From JAHEJA01 sp965656445 (lineage in GTDB: Bacteria > Pseudomonadota > Alphaproteobacteria > Rhodobacterales > Rhodobacteraceae), in the NCBI GenBank assembly GCA_965656445.1, contig CBFHKO010000007.1:41120-105119 (forward strand): a stretch of DNA of 64,000 nucleotides, written 5' to 3'. Positions 54,010 through 62,332 of this stretch are shown piece by piece. How positions within the stretch are numbered: position 1 is the first letter of the stretch; every line of letters starts with the position of its first letter. A program made the position numbers and the translations under genes. Under the pieces are notes generated by a model that saw only the letters and a program-made list of their open reading frames with translations, did no database searches and had not been told where the DNA came from.

Positions 54010-55845
54010 ATGAAACCTCTGTCCGATTGGATTGATTTTCACGCCCCCGCGAATGGCCCCCCGCCGAGAACAATCTTTGCCTTTACCAAATGGGCCTTGG
54101 ACGGAAGCTGGCCGTTTGTTTTTATCGCGGCATTGTTTTCTGCCCTCGCAGGTCTGACCGAAGCAGGAAGCGCATGGGTGCTCGGCGCGGTGATGGATGC
54201 CGCTGTTGATAGTCCTCGTGAAACGGTTCTGTCCGACAATGCGCTGGTCTTGATCGTCTGTGTTGTGTTCTTTCTCGGGATACGACCGATTGCCTTTTGG
54301 CTTAGCGCGGTCTTTCAGAGCTATATCATTCAGCCGAATATAACGAATTTGATTATGTCACGGTTGCACCGTTTTTCCCTTGGGCAATCGGTTGATTATT
54401 TTGACAATGATTTTGCAGGTCGGATCGCGCAAAAGGAGCTTCAAACCGCGCGCGCGATGTCTGATGTCATTGTGGAAATTTTGCACACAGTGGTGTTTGC
54501 CTTTGCATCGATTGTCGGATCGCTCATCGTCATTGCCCAAATTGATGGATTGATGAATATCGCCCTGCTGGTTTGGATCGCGCTCTATGTCGTTGTTTTG
54601 CGCATGTTTATCCCAATCGTCCGTCAACGGTCCACCGAACGCGCAAGTAGCCGCGCGATGGTCACTGGGCAAATCGTTGATACAGTGACCAATATCAAAA
54701 CGGTCAAACTCTTTGCGCATGCGGATCACGAAGATCGCGCCGCTTTGAATGCGATGGGGATTTTTAGAATTGCGTCCCTACGGCATGCGGATGTTATGGT
54801 GCGGTTTAGACTATGGTTAATGGTACTTGCCGGCTTTTTACCTGTGGCGTTGGTCGGTCTTGCCTTATGGGGGTGGACCCAAAATACTGCCACCGCAGGT
54901 GACATTGCGATTGCCGGGGCCGTGTCTTTTCGTTTGGCGCAAATGACAGGTTGGGTGAGCTTTACCTTGATGGGCATTTTCGGAAATATTGGCGAAGTCG
55001 AGGACGGAATTCAAACACTGACCAAACCGCATACTTTGCTTGATGCAGACAACGCGACAGAATTGACCGTAAAAGATGGGGCCATTTCATTTGATGCGGT
55101 GCAGTTTGCCTATGGTCGTGACATCGGCGGTGTTCAGGATCTGACGCTCGATATTCGGCCCAATGAAAAAATAGGGATTGTCGGGGCGTCGGGGGCAGGC
55201 AAGTCAACTTTGGTCTCTTTGCTTCTTCGGTTGTATGATACTGAGGGCGGGGTCATTTCTATTGATAATCAAGATATCTCACAGGTGACACAGGAATCTT
55301 TGCGTCATCACATTGGAATGGTCACGCAAGAAACTGCGATGTTCAATCGCTCGGCGTTGGATAACATAAAATATGGTCGTCCTGATGCGACGGATGAGGA
55401 TGTCCATATCGCCGCTGCCAAGGCAGAAGCACATGAGTTCATCCTTGATCTCCAAGATCACAATGCTCGCACGGGGTATGACGCACATCTCGGTGAGCGG
55501 GGCGTAAAATTATCTGGGGGTCAACGGCAACGGATCGCCTTGGCTCGTGCCATCCTAAAAGACGCGCCTATTCTCATTTTGGACGAGGCCACAAGCGCGC
55601 TTGATAGCGAAGTCGAAGCCTCCATTCAGACAGCACTTGAGCGTGTCATGGAGGGCAAAACAGTTTTGGCAATCGCGCACCGCCTCTCGACCATTGCGAA
55701 AATGGACCGCATCCTTGTTCTGGATCGGGGTCAAATTGTTGAGGATGGTACGCATTCCGAATTATTGGCCTTGGGCGGATTATACGCGCGGTATTGGGCG
55801 CGCCAATCTGGTGGATTTATTGGAACCGACGAGGTTGGTGAATAA
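54010..55845 (+). CDS. ABC exporter half-transporter (MsbA-like) 2
   Basis: A 611-residue partner of the preceding gene with the same layout: six membrane helices (about 35-310), Walker A VGASGAGKST near 396, signature LSGGQRQRIALARAIL and Walker B ILILDEATSALDS. Both half-transporters keep consensus catalytic residues, so unlike some heterodimers neither site looks degenerate. The start lies 3 bases after the first gene's stop. Stretches of near-identical sequence between the two genes around the signature and Walker B suggest an old tandem duplication. Confidence 0.92.
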   Translation: MKPLSDWIDFHAPANGPPPRTIFAFTKWALDGSWPFVFIAALFSALAGLTEAGSAWVLGAVMDAAVDSPRETVLSDNALVLIVCVVFFLGIRPIAFWLSAVFQSYIIQPNITNLIMSRLHRFSLGQSVDYFDNDFAGRIAQKELQTARAMSDVIVEILHTVVFAFASIVGSLIVIAQIDGLMNIALLVWIALYVVVLRMFIPIVRQRSTERASSRAMVTGQIVDTVTNIKTVKLFAHADHEDRAALNAMGIFRIASLRHADVMVRFRLWLMVLAGFLPVALVGLALWGWTQNTATAGDIAIAGAVSFRLAQMTGWVSFTLMGIFGNIGEVEDGIQTLTKPHTLLDADNATELTVKDGAISFDAVQFAYGRDIGGVQDLTLDIRPNEKIGIVGASGAGKSTLVSLLLRLYDTEGGVISIDNQDISQVTQESLRHHIGMVTQETAMFNRSALDNIKYGRPDATDEDVHIAAAKAEAHEFILDLQDHNARTGYDAHLGERGVKLSGGQRQRIALARAILKDAPILILDEATSALDSEVEASIQTALERVMEGKTVLAIAHRLSTIAKMDRILVLDRGQIVEDGTHSELLALGGLYARYWARQSGGFIGTDEVGE

Positions 55846-55884
55846 GGCTTTATTCACAGTCGAATTCACAGTATCAGCCTCGAT

Positions 55885-57102
55885 ATGACACAGTATCGTA
55901 TAGAACGCCTCGGCCATCACGGGGACGGCATCGCAGAAGGCCCGCTGTTTGCGCCTTTGACCCTTCCAGGGGAAGAAGTGACCGGAACAGTTGACGGAAC
56001 CCGTTTGACCAATGTGAAAATCGTGACCCCATCAGAGGATCGCGTCGCAGCCCCCTGTTCCCATTTCAAAAGCTGCGGTGGATGTCAGCTTCAGCATGCT
56101 TCTGATGCGTTCGTGGCGGAGTACAAAGTCAACATCGTGAAAACCGCGCTCGCCTCGCATGGATTGAGTGCAGAGATGCGCCCTTGCCTAACATCTCCTC
56201 GGGCGAGCCGACGTAGGGCGAGCTTTTCTGTGAAACGCACGAAAAGTGGCGCCATGAGCGGATTTCACGCGCGCGCCTCCGATATTTTGATTGAGACGCC
56301 CAATTGCCTCTTGGTCGCGCCCGAAATATTAGCGGCCCGCCCAATCATCGAAGCAATCGCCTGCGTTGGCGGGAGCCGCAAAGCAGAGCTTACCGCGACT
56401 GTGACGTTGTCCAATGCGGGGCTTGATATCGCGTTTTCTGGGGGCAAGCCTTTGGACGGCGCGTTGCGGATTTCCCTCGCACATGAAACCGAAAAGCATG
56501 GCGTTGCGCGCCTAGCATGGGACGGTGAGGTCATCGCTATGCGTCATCCCCCAAGTCAAACCTTTGGCGCGGCCAAAGTGGTTCCTCCGGCAGGTAGCTT
56601 TTTACAAGCTACCCCTGAGGGTGAGCGGGATTTATTAGAAACAGTCAAAGAAATTGTCGGACCGGCGGCGCGCGTCGTTGATTTGTTTTCTGGTTGCGGC
56701 ACATTTTCCCTGCCTCTTGCGCAATCTGCCGAAGTGCATGCTGTCGAGGGTCAAGCCGAGATGGTGCAAGCCTTGGACGCAGGATGGCGTCAGGCGATTG
56801 GATTGAAAAAGATCACACATGAAGCGCGTGATCTGTTTCGCCGACCTCTTATGCCCGATGAGCTCAAGAAATTTGATGCAGCGGTCATTGATCCACCACG
56901 CGCAGGGGCCGAAGCACAAATAGCCGAGCTTGCGATCAGCGCGATTAAGGTAATCGCCTATGTGTCCTGTAACCCCGTGACCTTTGCCCGCGATGCCGCA
57001 ACATTAGAAGCGCATGGGTACAGTCTAGAGTTTGTGCAAACAGTGGATCAGTTTAGGTGGTCGTCGCATACGGAGCTTGTCGCCAAATTTGTCAAAGCCT
57101 AG
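55885..57102 (+). CDS. TrmA/RlmD-family RNA uracil-C5 methyltransferase
   Basis: A 405-residue SAM-dependent RNA methyltransferase. The Fe-S cysteines are in APCSHFKSCGGCQLQH near residue 56. The SAM-binding VVDLFSGCGTFSLPLA is near 263. The substrate motif AVIDPPRAGAE is near 330, and the catalytic Cys is in VSCNPVTFARD near 360. It methylates U1939 or U747 in 23S rRNA, or tRNA U54. RlmD/RlmCD-like is likeliest. ATG 55885 lies 39 bases after the ABC gene. Confidence 0.9.
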   Translation: MTQYRIERLGHHGDGIAEGPLFAPLTLPGEEVTGTVDGTRLTNVKIVTPSEDRVAAPCSHFKSCGGCQLQHASDAFVAEYKVNIVKTALASHGLSAEMRPCLTSPRASRRRASFSVKRTKSGAMSGFHARASDILIETPNCLLVAPEILAARPIIEAIACVGGSRKAELTATVTLSNAGLDIAFSGGKPLDGALRISLAHETEKHGVARLAWDGEVIAMRHPPSQTFGAAKVVPPAGSFLQATPEGERDLLETVKEIVGPAARVVDLFSGCGTFSLPLAQSAEVHAVEGQAEMVQALDAGWRQAIGLKKITHEARDLFRRPLMPDELKKFDAAVIDPPRAGAEAQIAELAISAIKVIAYVSCNPVTFARDAATLEAHGYSLEFVQTVDQFRWSSHTELVAKFVKA

Positions 57103-57169
57103 CCCAAATGGGTTCTAGGCAATTGGCGCGTTTGGCCGTACTCTAGGCAAAACAAAAAAGAGCAGTGCT

Positions 57170-57661
57170 ATGTCCATTTTCCGAGTTATCCTAATCGTGG
57201 CCTGTGCCATGTCTGTGGGCGCATGTTCCAAATTGCGCGGTCCCGTTGTGCCAGATGTCACCAGTGTGGTTGTCGATAAATCAGACCGTAAAATGTATCT
57301 GGTGTCAGGGAATACAGTAAAAAAATCCTATGATGTTGGGTTGGGATTCGCTCCGACGGGTGACAAGAAAATCCGCGGTGATGGCAAAACACCAGAAGGC
57401 GCGTATTTCATCGACCGCAAAAATTATAACAGTCAGTTCTATTTGTCAGTTGGGATCAGCTACCCAAATGCAGCAGATATTGCCGAAGCGAAAGCTTTGG
57501 GCAAAAGTGCTGGAGGGGATATTTTTGTTCACGGTAGATCAGGAGACCGCTGGCGCAAAATGCAAGATTGGACCGCCGGATGCATTGCCGTGACAAACAA
57601 AGAAATGCGTGAGGTCTACCAGTCTGTTGCGATTGGGACCCCGATATTTATTCGTCCGTAA
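57170..57661 (+). CDS. L,D-transpeptidase (YkuD) lipoprotein
   Basis: A 163-residue protein with a lipoprotein signal (lipobox VGAC, Cys19). Its YkuD domain has the active-site segment HGRSGDRWRKMQDWTAGCIA with catalytic His and Cys, and the TPEGAYFID turn before it. L,D-transpeptidases make 3-3 peptidoglycan cross-links or attach proteins to peptidoglycan in the periplasm. Its 3' end overlaps the convergent CAP-domain gene by 14 bases. A second YkuD gene lies 0.7 kb away. Confidence 0.88.
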   Translation: MSIFRVILIVACAMSVGACSKLRGPVVPDVTSVVVDKSDRKMYLVSGNTVKKSYDVGLGFAPTGDKKIRGDGKTPEGAYFIDRKNYNSQFYLSVGISYPNAADIAEAKALGKSAGGDIFVHGRSGDRWRKMQDWTAGCIAVTNKEMREVYQSVAIGTPIFIRP

Positions 57662-58193
57662 CCGCAACAGTGCTAAGGGATTGGCCGCCTGTTACCAAGG
57701 TCCACCAAATTTTGCCATTAGGCTCTTGGAACCAAGAGAAGCCAATTTCTAAGGCTTGAGGGTTCAGGATCACAAACCGCGTGTCTGGATTAGACATCCA
57801 CGCAGACAAGGTATCCAATTCGTTTTCATAGGTTTCTGATATTGTTTCACCCATCAATACACCAGGATACCCAACGCGTGCGACACGATCCAATGGGGAC
57901 GATCCGTCAGAGCCAAAATGCCAAGGACGGTTTTGAATAGACATATCGCGCGAATGTGTTGCCGCTGCTGCATTTAGTTGAGAATTTAGGGACAGCTGGC
58001 CCACGCCGACAGACATGCGCAACGCATTTACGGCATCCAACATGCGATATTGGACTGTTCCTTGGTTTTGCGCTGAGAGATTGTAGAATTTTGGAACAGG
58101 CTTTCCATCTACAGCAATCTGATCTGTCGCAACTTCCGTACAGGCACTTAGCCCCAAGGCTAATATTGCAACAGACAATAGACGTATAAACAT
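57648..58193 (-). CDS. CAP-domain (SCP-like) lipoprotein
   Basis: A 181-residue protein with a lipoprotein signal (LSAC lipobox near residue 18). Its CAP domain has LDAVNALRMSVGVGQLSLNS near residue 52, the NAAAATHSRDMSIQN helix with the cavity His, and GETISETYEN near 117. Bacterial CAP proteins are secreted and of mostly unknown function, some linked to cell envelope or lipid binding. I chose ATG 58193 with AGAGGG upstream, over GTG 58199. It is convergent with one L,D-transpeptidase gene and divergent from another. Confidence 0.87.
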   Translation of the reverse strand: MFIRLLSVAILALGLSACTEVATDQIAVDGKPVPKFYNLSAQNQGTVQYRMLDAVNALRMSVGVGQLSLNSQLNAAAATHSRDMSIQNRPWHFGSDGSSPLDRVARVGYPGVLMGETISETYENELDTLSAWMSNPDTRFVILNPQALEIGFSWFQEPNGKIWWTLVTGGQSLSTVAVTDE

Positions 58194-58353
58194 GATCACA
58201 ACCCTCTGATTTGAGCCTGTCTTATGTTAGAATGAGTGGCCTTTCAAACCCAGTTTGGCAAAACTTGGCCAATTCACGCCAGTTTGAATTGAGAGTGCGG
58301 CTTTATAGTCATATGGTACAGGGGATATACCCATTATTGATAGGTTAGTTAGA

Positions 58354-58929
58354 ATGACACTCTTGTCCCGTCGAAATTTTATTGCTGCCGCAGGGGCAAC
58401 CATAGCAGCTCCGTCTTTGGCGCAAGATTCATCCACTGAGATGGAGCAATCGATTTCTTCAAATGTCCGCCACAATATGTCGAGTTTCAGAACATTCGAT
58501 TGGCGCCCATATTTTGATTCGTTAAAGAATGGCGCGATTTTGGTCGATATTCCTTCGCGGGCCCTGCATTATTGGTCCAAAGATGGGGGTACCTATAAAT
58601 TGTTCCCGTCCTCTGTGCCGATGACGGCTGATTTGACCAAAAAAGGTCGGACGCGTGTGGTTCGCAAAGTCGAAGGACCGTCATGGCGCCCAACGCCATC
58701 GATGCTAGAGCGTAATCCAGATTGGCCCGCCTATATCGAGCCAGGCCCATCGAATCCTTTGGGGACTCATGCGCTTTATCTGAGTTGGACATATTACCGA
58801 ATTCACGGCACGCATGACACGCGTAAAATTGGTCGTCGTTCGTCAAACGGTTGCATTGGTTTGTACAACGAGCATATCGCTGAATTGTTCGATTTGGCCA
58901 AAGTTGGCACACAAGTGTTGCTGATTTGA
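58354..58929 (+). CDS. L,D-transpeptidase (ErfK/YbiS type) with Tat-like signal
   Basis: A 191-residue protein whose N-terminus, SRRNFIAAAGATIAAPSLAQ, has a twin-arginine export motif followed by a hydrophobic core. The YkuD domain includes ILVDIPSRALHYW near residue 65 and the active site GTHDTRKIGRRSSNGCIGLY near 150, with catalytic His and Cys. It would act on peptidoglycan. Tat export of a cofactor-free YkuD protein is common in this family. Divergent from the CAP gene. Confidence 0.88.
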   Translation: MTLLSRRNFIAAAGATIAAPSLAQDSSTEMEQSISSNVRHNMSSFRTFDWRPYFDSLKNGAILVDIPSRALHYWSKDGGTYKLFPSSVPMTADLTKKGRTRVVRKVEGPSWRPTPSMLERNPDWPAYIEPGPSNPLGTHALYLSWTYYRIHGTHDTRKIGRRSSNGCIGLYNEHIAELFDLAKVGTQVLLI

Positions 58930-59058
58930 CATTATAATGTTGAATTTCGCTAATCTAATGATTGCATGCTTCACCTGATTGGATATATTAACGATATTGT
59001 TGATAGCAGGCCCTTGGCCTGTCCATGTATCGTATTTTGCGAAAAACGAGGTAATAAA

Positions 59059-59244
59059 ATGAAAAAGATCGCTCTTGCCACAGCATTTGCAGTAGCAGCA
59101 TCCGCAGCAGTTGCGGGCAACCCAATCGAGCCAATGATGGAAGCTCCAGTAATCGAAGCAGTTACAGAAACAGCTTCTTCTTCTGGTTCAAACTTGATCC
59201 TACCTGGCATCGCGCTATTGCTTATCGCAGCAGCAATGCAATAA
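59059..59244 (+). CDS. Small secreted or membrane peptide, unknown
   Basis: A 61-residue protein: a signal peptide (residues 1-19, likely cut after AVA), a short acidic/Ser-rich segment (NPIEPMMEAPVIEAVTETAS) and a C-terminal hydrophobic helix (about 46-60). ATG 59059 has GAGG upstream and a clear terminator follows, so it is probably expressed. Similar tiny proteins occur in Rhodobacteraceae without known role. The frame is open upstream to 58966 with no family-like sequence. Confidence 0.7.
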   Translation: MKKIALATAFAVAASAAVAGNPIEPMMEAPVIEAVTETASSSGSNLILPGIALLLIAAAMQ

Positions 59245-59264
59245 GTTAGCTCTTATTAAATTTG

Positions 59265-59298
59265 AAATTGGCCTCGGTTTTCCGGGGCCAATTTTTTT
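59265..59298 (+). terminator. Rho-independent terminator after the small secreted peptide
   Basis: AAATTGGCCTCGG pairs with CCGGGGCCAATTT (one wobble, TTTT loop) and ends in seven T. It separates the peptide gene from bioM. Confidence 0.9.
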
Positions 59299-59357
59299 GC
59301 GCATTGACAGATTTCTGTTAGGCTTGTCTAAGAGGCGGAAATAAAAGGGGTTTAGAG

Positions 59358-60059
59358 ATGGCAATCGCCCGAGTTTCCGTAAACAATCTAACTTACCAAC
59401 TAGATGGCAAGGTCTTGTTGACCATTTCAGAGCTTGACTTGGCGCAAAAGCGTGTGGCTGTCATAGGCCGCAATGGATCGGGAAAAACAACTTTTGTTCG
59501 CCTCTTGGCGGGGTTGATCAAGCCAACCCAAGGCTTGATTAAATTAGATGGAATAGACCCGTTTGATGATCGAAAGGCTGCTATTCGCACGGTTGGTATT
59601 CTCTTTCAAAACCCAGATCACCAAATAATTTTCCCAACCGTGCTCGAGGAAATAGCCTTTGGTTTGGCCCAATTAGGGCATAGCAAAAACGATTCGCGCG
59701 AACAGGCTCACCTCATTTTAAAGCGGTTCAATCGTCAGGATTGGGCGGATCGATCTATTGTTACCCTCTCCCAAGGTCAAAGGCATCTTGTCTGTCTGAT
59801 GTCTGTCTTGGCGATGTCTCCTAAAATTATTATTTTGGATGAGCCATTCTCTGGACTAGACATCCCGACCAAAGCCGCGCTGAATGCCGAGTTTTCGCAA
59901 CTGGATCAGTCGATCATTCATATCACCCATGACACGAACAGCATTGAAAATTACGATACTGTTATTTGGTTAGAGCAGGGTCAGGTTGCACAAATTGGCC
60001 GACCGGATCAGGTTATTCCAGCCTATATCGATGCCATGTCTGAGACGGTCACCCTGTAA
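59358..60059 (+). CDS. bioM: Biotin ECF transporter ATPase BioM
   Basis: A 233-residue ABC ATPase of the energy-coupling-factor type. Walker A is GRNGSGKTTFVRLLAG near residue 36, Q-loop LFQNPDHQIIFPTVLEEIAF near 82 (the DHQ(I/L) form is typical of ECF A-components), signature LSQGQRHLV, and Walker B IIILDEPFSGLD. It powers biotin uptake with BioN and BioY encoded immediately downstream. The TAA stop overlaps the bioN ATG. Confidence 0.92.
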   Translation: MAIARVSVNNLTYQLDGKVLLTISELDLAQKRVAVIGRNGSGKTTFVRLLAGLIKPTQGLIKLDGIDPFDDRKAAIRTVGILFQNPDHQIIFPTVLEEIAFGLAQLGHSKNDSREQAHLILKRFNRQDWADRSIVTLSQGQRHLVCLMSVLAMSPKIIILDEPFSGLDIPTKAALNAEFSQLDQSIIHITHDTNSIENYDTVIWLEQGQVAQIGRPDQVIPAYIDAMSETVTL

Positions 60060-60664
60060 TGTTGGCGCTGCATACTCCGTTTGAAACAGCACTCCAGAAG
60101 ATCCCCGTGGGGGTGAAGCTATTGGCGTTAGTTGTTGTTACAACGGGATTGTTTTTAACAGACGCGCTGACGCTTCAGATATTTGCAATGTTGGGCATCG
60201 CGGCTGTTTATTGGTCGCAAGGGACAAAGTTCCTAAAATACGGGTTCTCTCTGCTACGGCCCATTTGGATCTTTGTTGGTGTCATTGCAGTCTGGCACCT
60301 TGTGACAGCTGATATTTATCGCGGAACCGTTATTTCGCTGCGCATGATAACGGCTGTGGCTTGTGCAAATTTGGTGACCTGCACGACAAAAATGGACGAT
60401 CTCATTGATATTGTTGTCCGTGGATTGGCGCCATTGCAACGCTTTGGGGTGAAACCCAAGCGGATTGGAATGCTGATCGCCTTATTTCTCCGCTTTGCTC
60501 CTGTGTTGATTGAAAAATCTGACAAACTGCAGGACTCGTTTCGAGCGCGCAGTGCAAAGAGAGCGACGTGGAAAACTGTTTTACCCCTAGCCGTTATTGC
60601 TATAGACGATGCGGAACACGTCGCCGAAGCTTTACGTGCGCGCGGTGGTATTGACGGACTGTAG
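60059..60664 (+). CDS. bioN: Biotin ECF transporter T-component BioN
   Basis: A 201-residue membrane protein coupling the ATPase to the substrate-binding subunit. There are about five hydrophobic helices. The two EcfT coupling motifs appear as RARSAKRATWK near residue 162 and ALRARGGI at the C-terminus. ATG 60059 overlaps the bioM stop. It works only together with BioM and BioY. Confidence 0.9.
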   Translation: MLALHTPFETALQKIPVGVKLLALVVVTTGLFLTDALTLQIFAMLGIAAVYWSQGTKFLKYGFSLLRPIWIFVGVIAVWHLVTADIYRGTVISLRMITAVACANLVTCTTKMDDLIDIVVRGLAPLQRFGVKPKRIGMLIALFLRFAPVLIEKSDKLQDSFRARSAKRATWKTVLPLAVIAIDDAEHVAEALRARGGIDGL

Positions 60665-60677
60665 GGGAAATATAAAT

Positions 60678-61223
60678 ATGGAACGTAATTTTGTTTTGAT
60701 CGCTTTGTTTGCAGCTTTGATCGCGGCACTTGGCTTGATTCCAAAAATCACTTTGGCAACAGGCGTTCCAATCACGGCGCAGAGCATGGGCATAATGTTG
60801 TGTGGCACCGTGTTGGGCGCAAAGCGTGGATTTTTGGCAGTTCTCTTGTTTGTCTTTCTCGTTGCGCTTGGTCTGCCGCTTTTGGCGGGTGGTCGCGGTG
60901 GATTGGGATTATTTGCATCCCCAAGCGTTGGCTTTTTGATCGGCTTCCCAATCGCGGCCTTTGTCACAGGATTTATCGTTGAGCGCCTAACTGGCCTTAG
61001 CGTGTTTGTTGCATCGCTGATCGGAGCTGTGCTTGGTGGTATCGTGGTGCTTTATATTCCGGGCGTTCTTGGAATGGCAATCATGCTAGAAAAATCACCT
61101 ATGGCGTCTTTGGGGCTGATGACACCCTTTATCCCAGGCGATGTGATAAAAGCTGTGTTAACAGCGGTGATCACGGCTGCGATTTACAAAGCGCGTCCCA
61201 ACAGCGTTTTATCACGCGCCTAA
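60678..61223 (+). CDS. bioY: Biotin-binding transporter subunit BioY
   Basis: A 181-residue membrane protein with six hydrophobic helices. The family pattern is PITAQSMGIMLCGTVLGAKR near residue 30 and LPLLAGGRGGLGLFASPSVG with GFLIGFP near 70, which form the biotin site. It captures biotin and docks with BioMN. ATG 60678 has AGGGGAAA upstream. The last 4 bases overlap the convergent thiolase gene. Confidence 0.94.
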   Translation: MERNFVLIALFAALIAALGLIPKITLATGVPITAQSMGIMLCGTVLGAKRGFLAVLLFVFLVALGLPLLAGGRGGLGLFASPSVGFLIGFPIAAFVTGFIVERLTGLSVFVASLIGAVLGGIVVLYIPGVLGMAIMLEKSPMASLGLMTPFIPGDVIKAVLTAVITAAIYKARPNSVLSRA

Positions 61224-62332
61224 CGCCTTAGGATCATAGCGCTCCCTAATCCGCCAGCGGCGGCAATTGCCGCGAGGCTGGTGTTGGCTTTGTTGGCGCT
61301 TAGCATATCGTTGTATAAGCGCACGGCCAAAATGGCGCCAGAGGCACCAATGGGATGGCCGCGTGCAAGTGCGCCGCCTTTCACGTTGATCTTAGCCATA
61401 TCAAGGTCAGTGAGGTCACAACAGAGCATGGCTTGAACGGCATAGGCTTCCATGATTTCGGATTGATCGATGTCTTTGGGGCCGAGACCCGTTTGCGCAA
61501 AGATAGAGTTGATTGCTGCCACAGGGGCCAGCGCTGGCTGGTCTGGGCGGTCCCCAACCGTCAATATGCTTGCCACTTCAACGCATCGATCAGGAAACAG
61601 TTTGGCGATGTCCGCACTGACAACCAAGCAAAACGCAGCCCCATCCGCAGCAACGGCACTATTTGCAAATGTGATTGTATCTTCAATGATTGGGGCGCGA
61701 TTACACAAGCGTTCAGACAGCGTGCGTGTATAGGTGTCATTGGTCAGATTTGCGATATCTACTATTTCTGACCGTAGGTCATTAATGACAATTTGCGCTT
61801 TTTGATGACTACTTATTGCAAATTGATCTTGGGCTTGCCGTGAAATTCCGTAGTCCTGAGCAAGCTGAGCGGCTGAGCTGGATAAGTCTGGATCGCGGTC
61901 AGTCCAAGGGGTGAACGGGGGTCGATCATAGGGTTCGAGGACCGATGCGCCAATCACACTCCGTAGTCTCACGGGCCGGCGCGAATAGCTTTCGACACCG
62001 CCTGCAATAACGATGTTGGCAGCTCCTGAGGAGACCATTGCTTTGGCAATCCCGATTGCATCCAAACCACCAACGCATTGGCGATCAATCGTAAGCCCCG
62101 CAATCCTTTCAGGGAGCCCCGACGCAAGAGCAATGACACGCGCAGGATTTCCCCCAGCGCCGAGGGCATTAGAGACAATGACTTCGTCCACTTGCTCAGG
62201 CGCGATATCAAGCTCAGACAAAAGGGATTGAATAACAGGTGCGGCTAACTCATGGAGCTCAAGCTGAGCCAAGGCCCCCATACGAGGCGCGACGGCCGAG
62301 CGTTTTGCATTTATGATAAACGTTGCGGTCAT
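61220..62332 (-). CDS. Divergent thiolase-family protein (second catalytic Cys replaced)
   Basis: A 370-residue thiolase fold protein. The acyl-accepting Cys86 is kept in RQCVGGLDA, and His326 in GHPIGASGA. The C-terminal block that normally reads CxGGG is here AIAAAGGLG, so the general-base Cys is replaced by Ala. The usual NEAFA is MEAYA. It is also shorter than the usual 390-400. It may catalyse only part of the thiolase reaction or a condensation with altered chemistry. Its start overlaps the acyl-CoA ligase stop (ATGA), so the two are one unit, convergent with bioMNY. Link to pimelate or biotin supply is inference. Confidence 0.85.
   Translation of the reverse strand: MTATFIINAKRSAVAPRMGALAQLELHELAAPVIQSLLSELDIAPEQVDEVIVSNALGAGGNPARVIALASGLPERIAGLTIDRQCVGGLDAIGIAKAMVSSGAANIVIAGGVESYSRRPVRLRSVIGASVLEPYDRPPFTPWTDRDPDLSSSAAQLAQDYGISRQAQDQFAISSHQKAQIVINDLRSEIVDIANLTNDTYTRTLSERLCNRAPIIEDTITFANSAVAADGAAFCLVVSADIAKLFPDRCVEVASILTVGDRPDQPALAPVAAINSIFAQTGLGPKDIDQSEIMEAYAVQAMLCCDLTDLDMAKINVKGGALARGHPIGASGAILAVRLYNDMLSANKANTSLAAIAAAGGLGSAMILRR

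Noticed and set aside
59300..59357. Search for a BioR-type palindrome before bioM
   Set aside because: No TTATMKATAA-like sequence was seen in this gap or before the ligase gene, so no BioR control is claimed.
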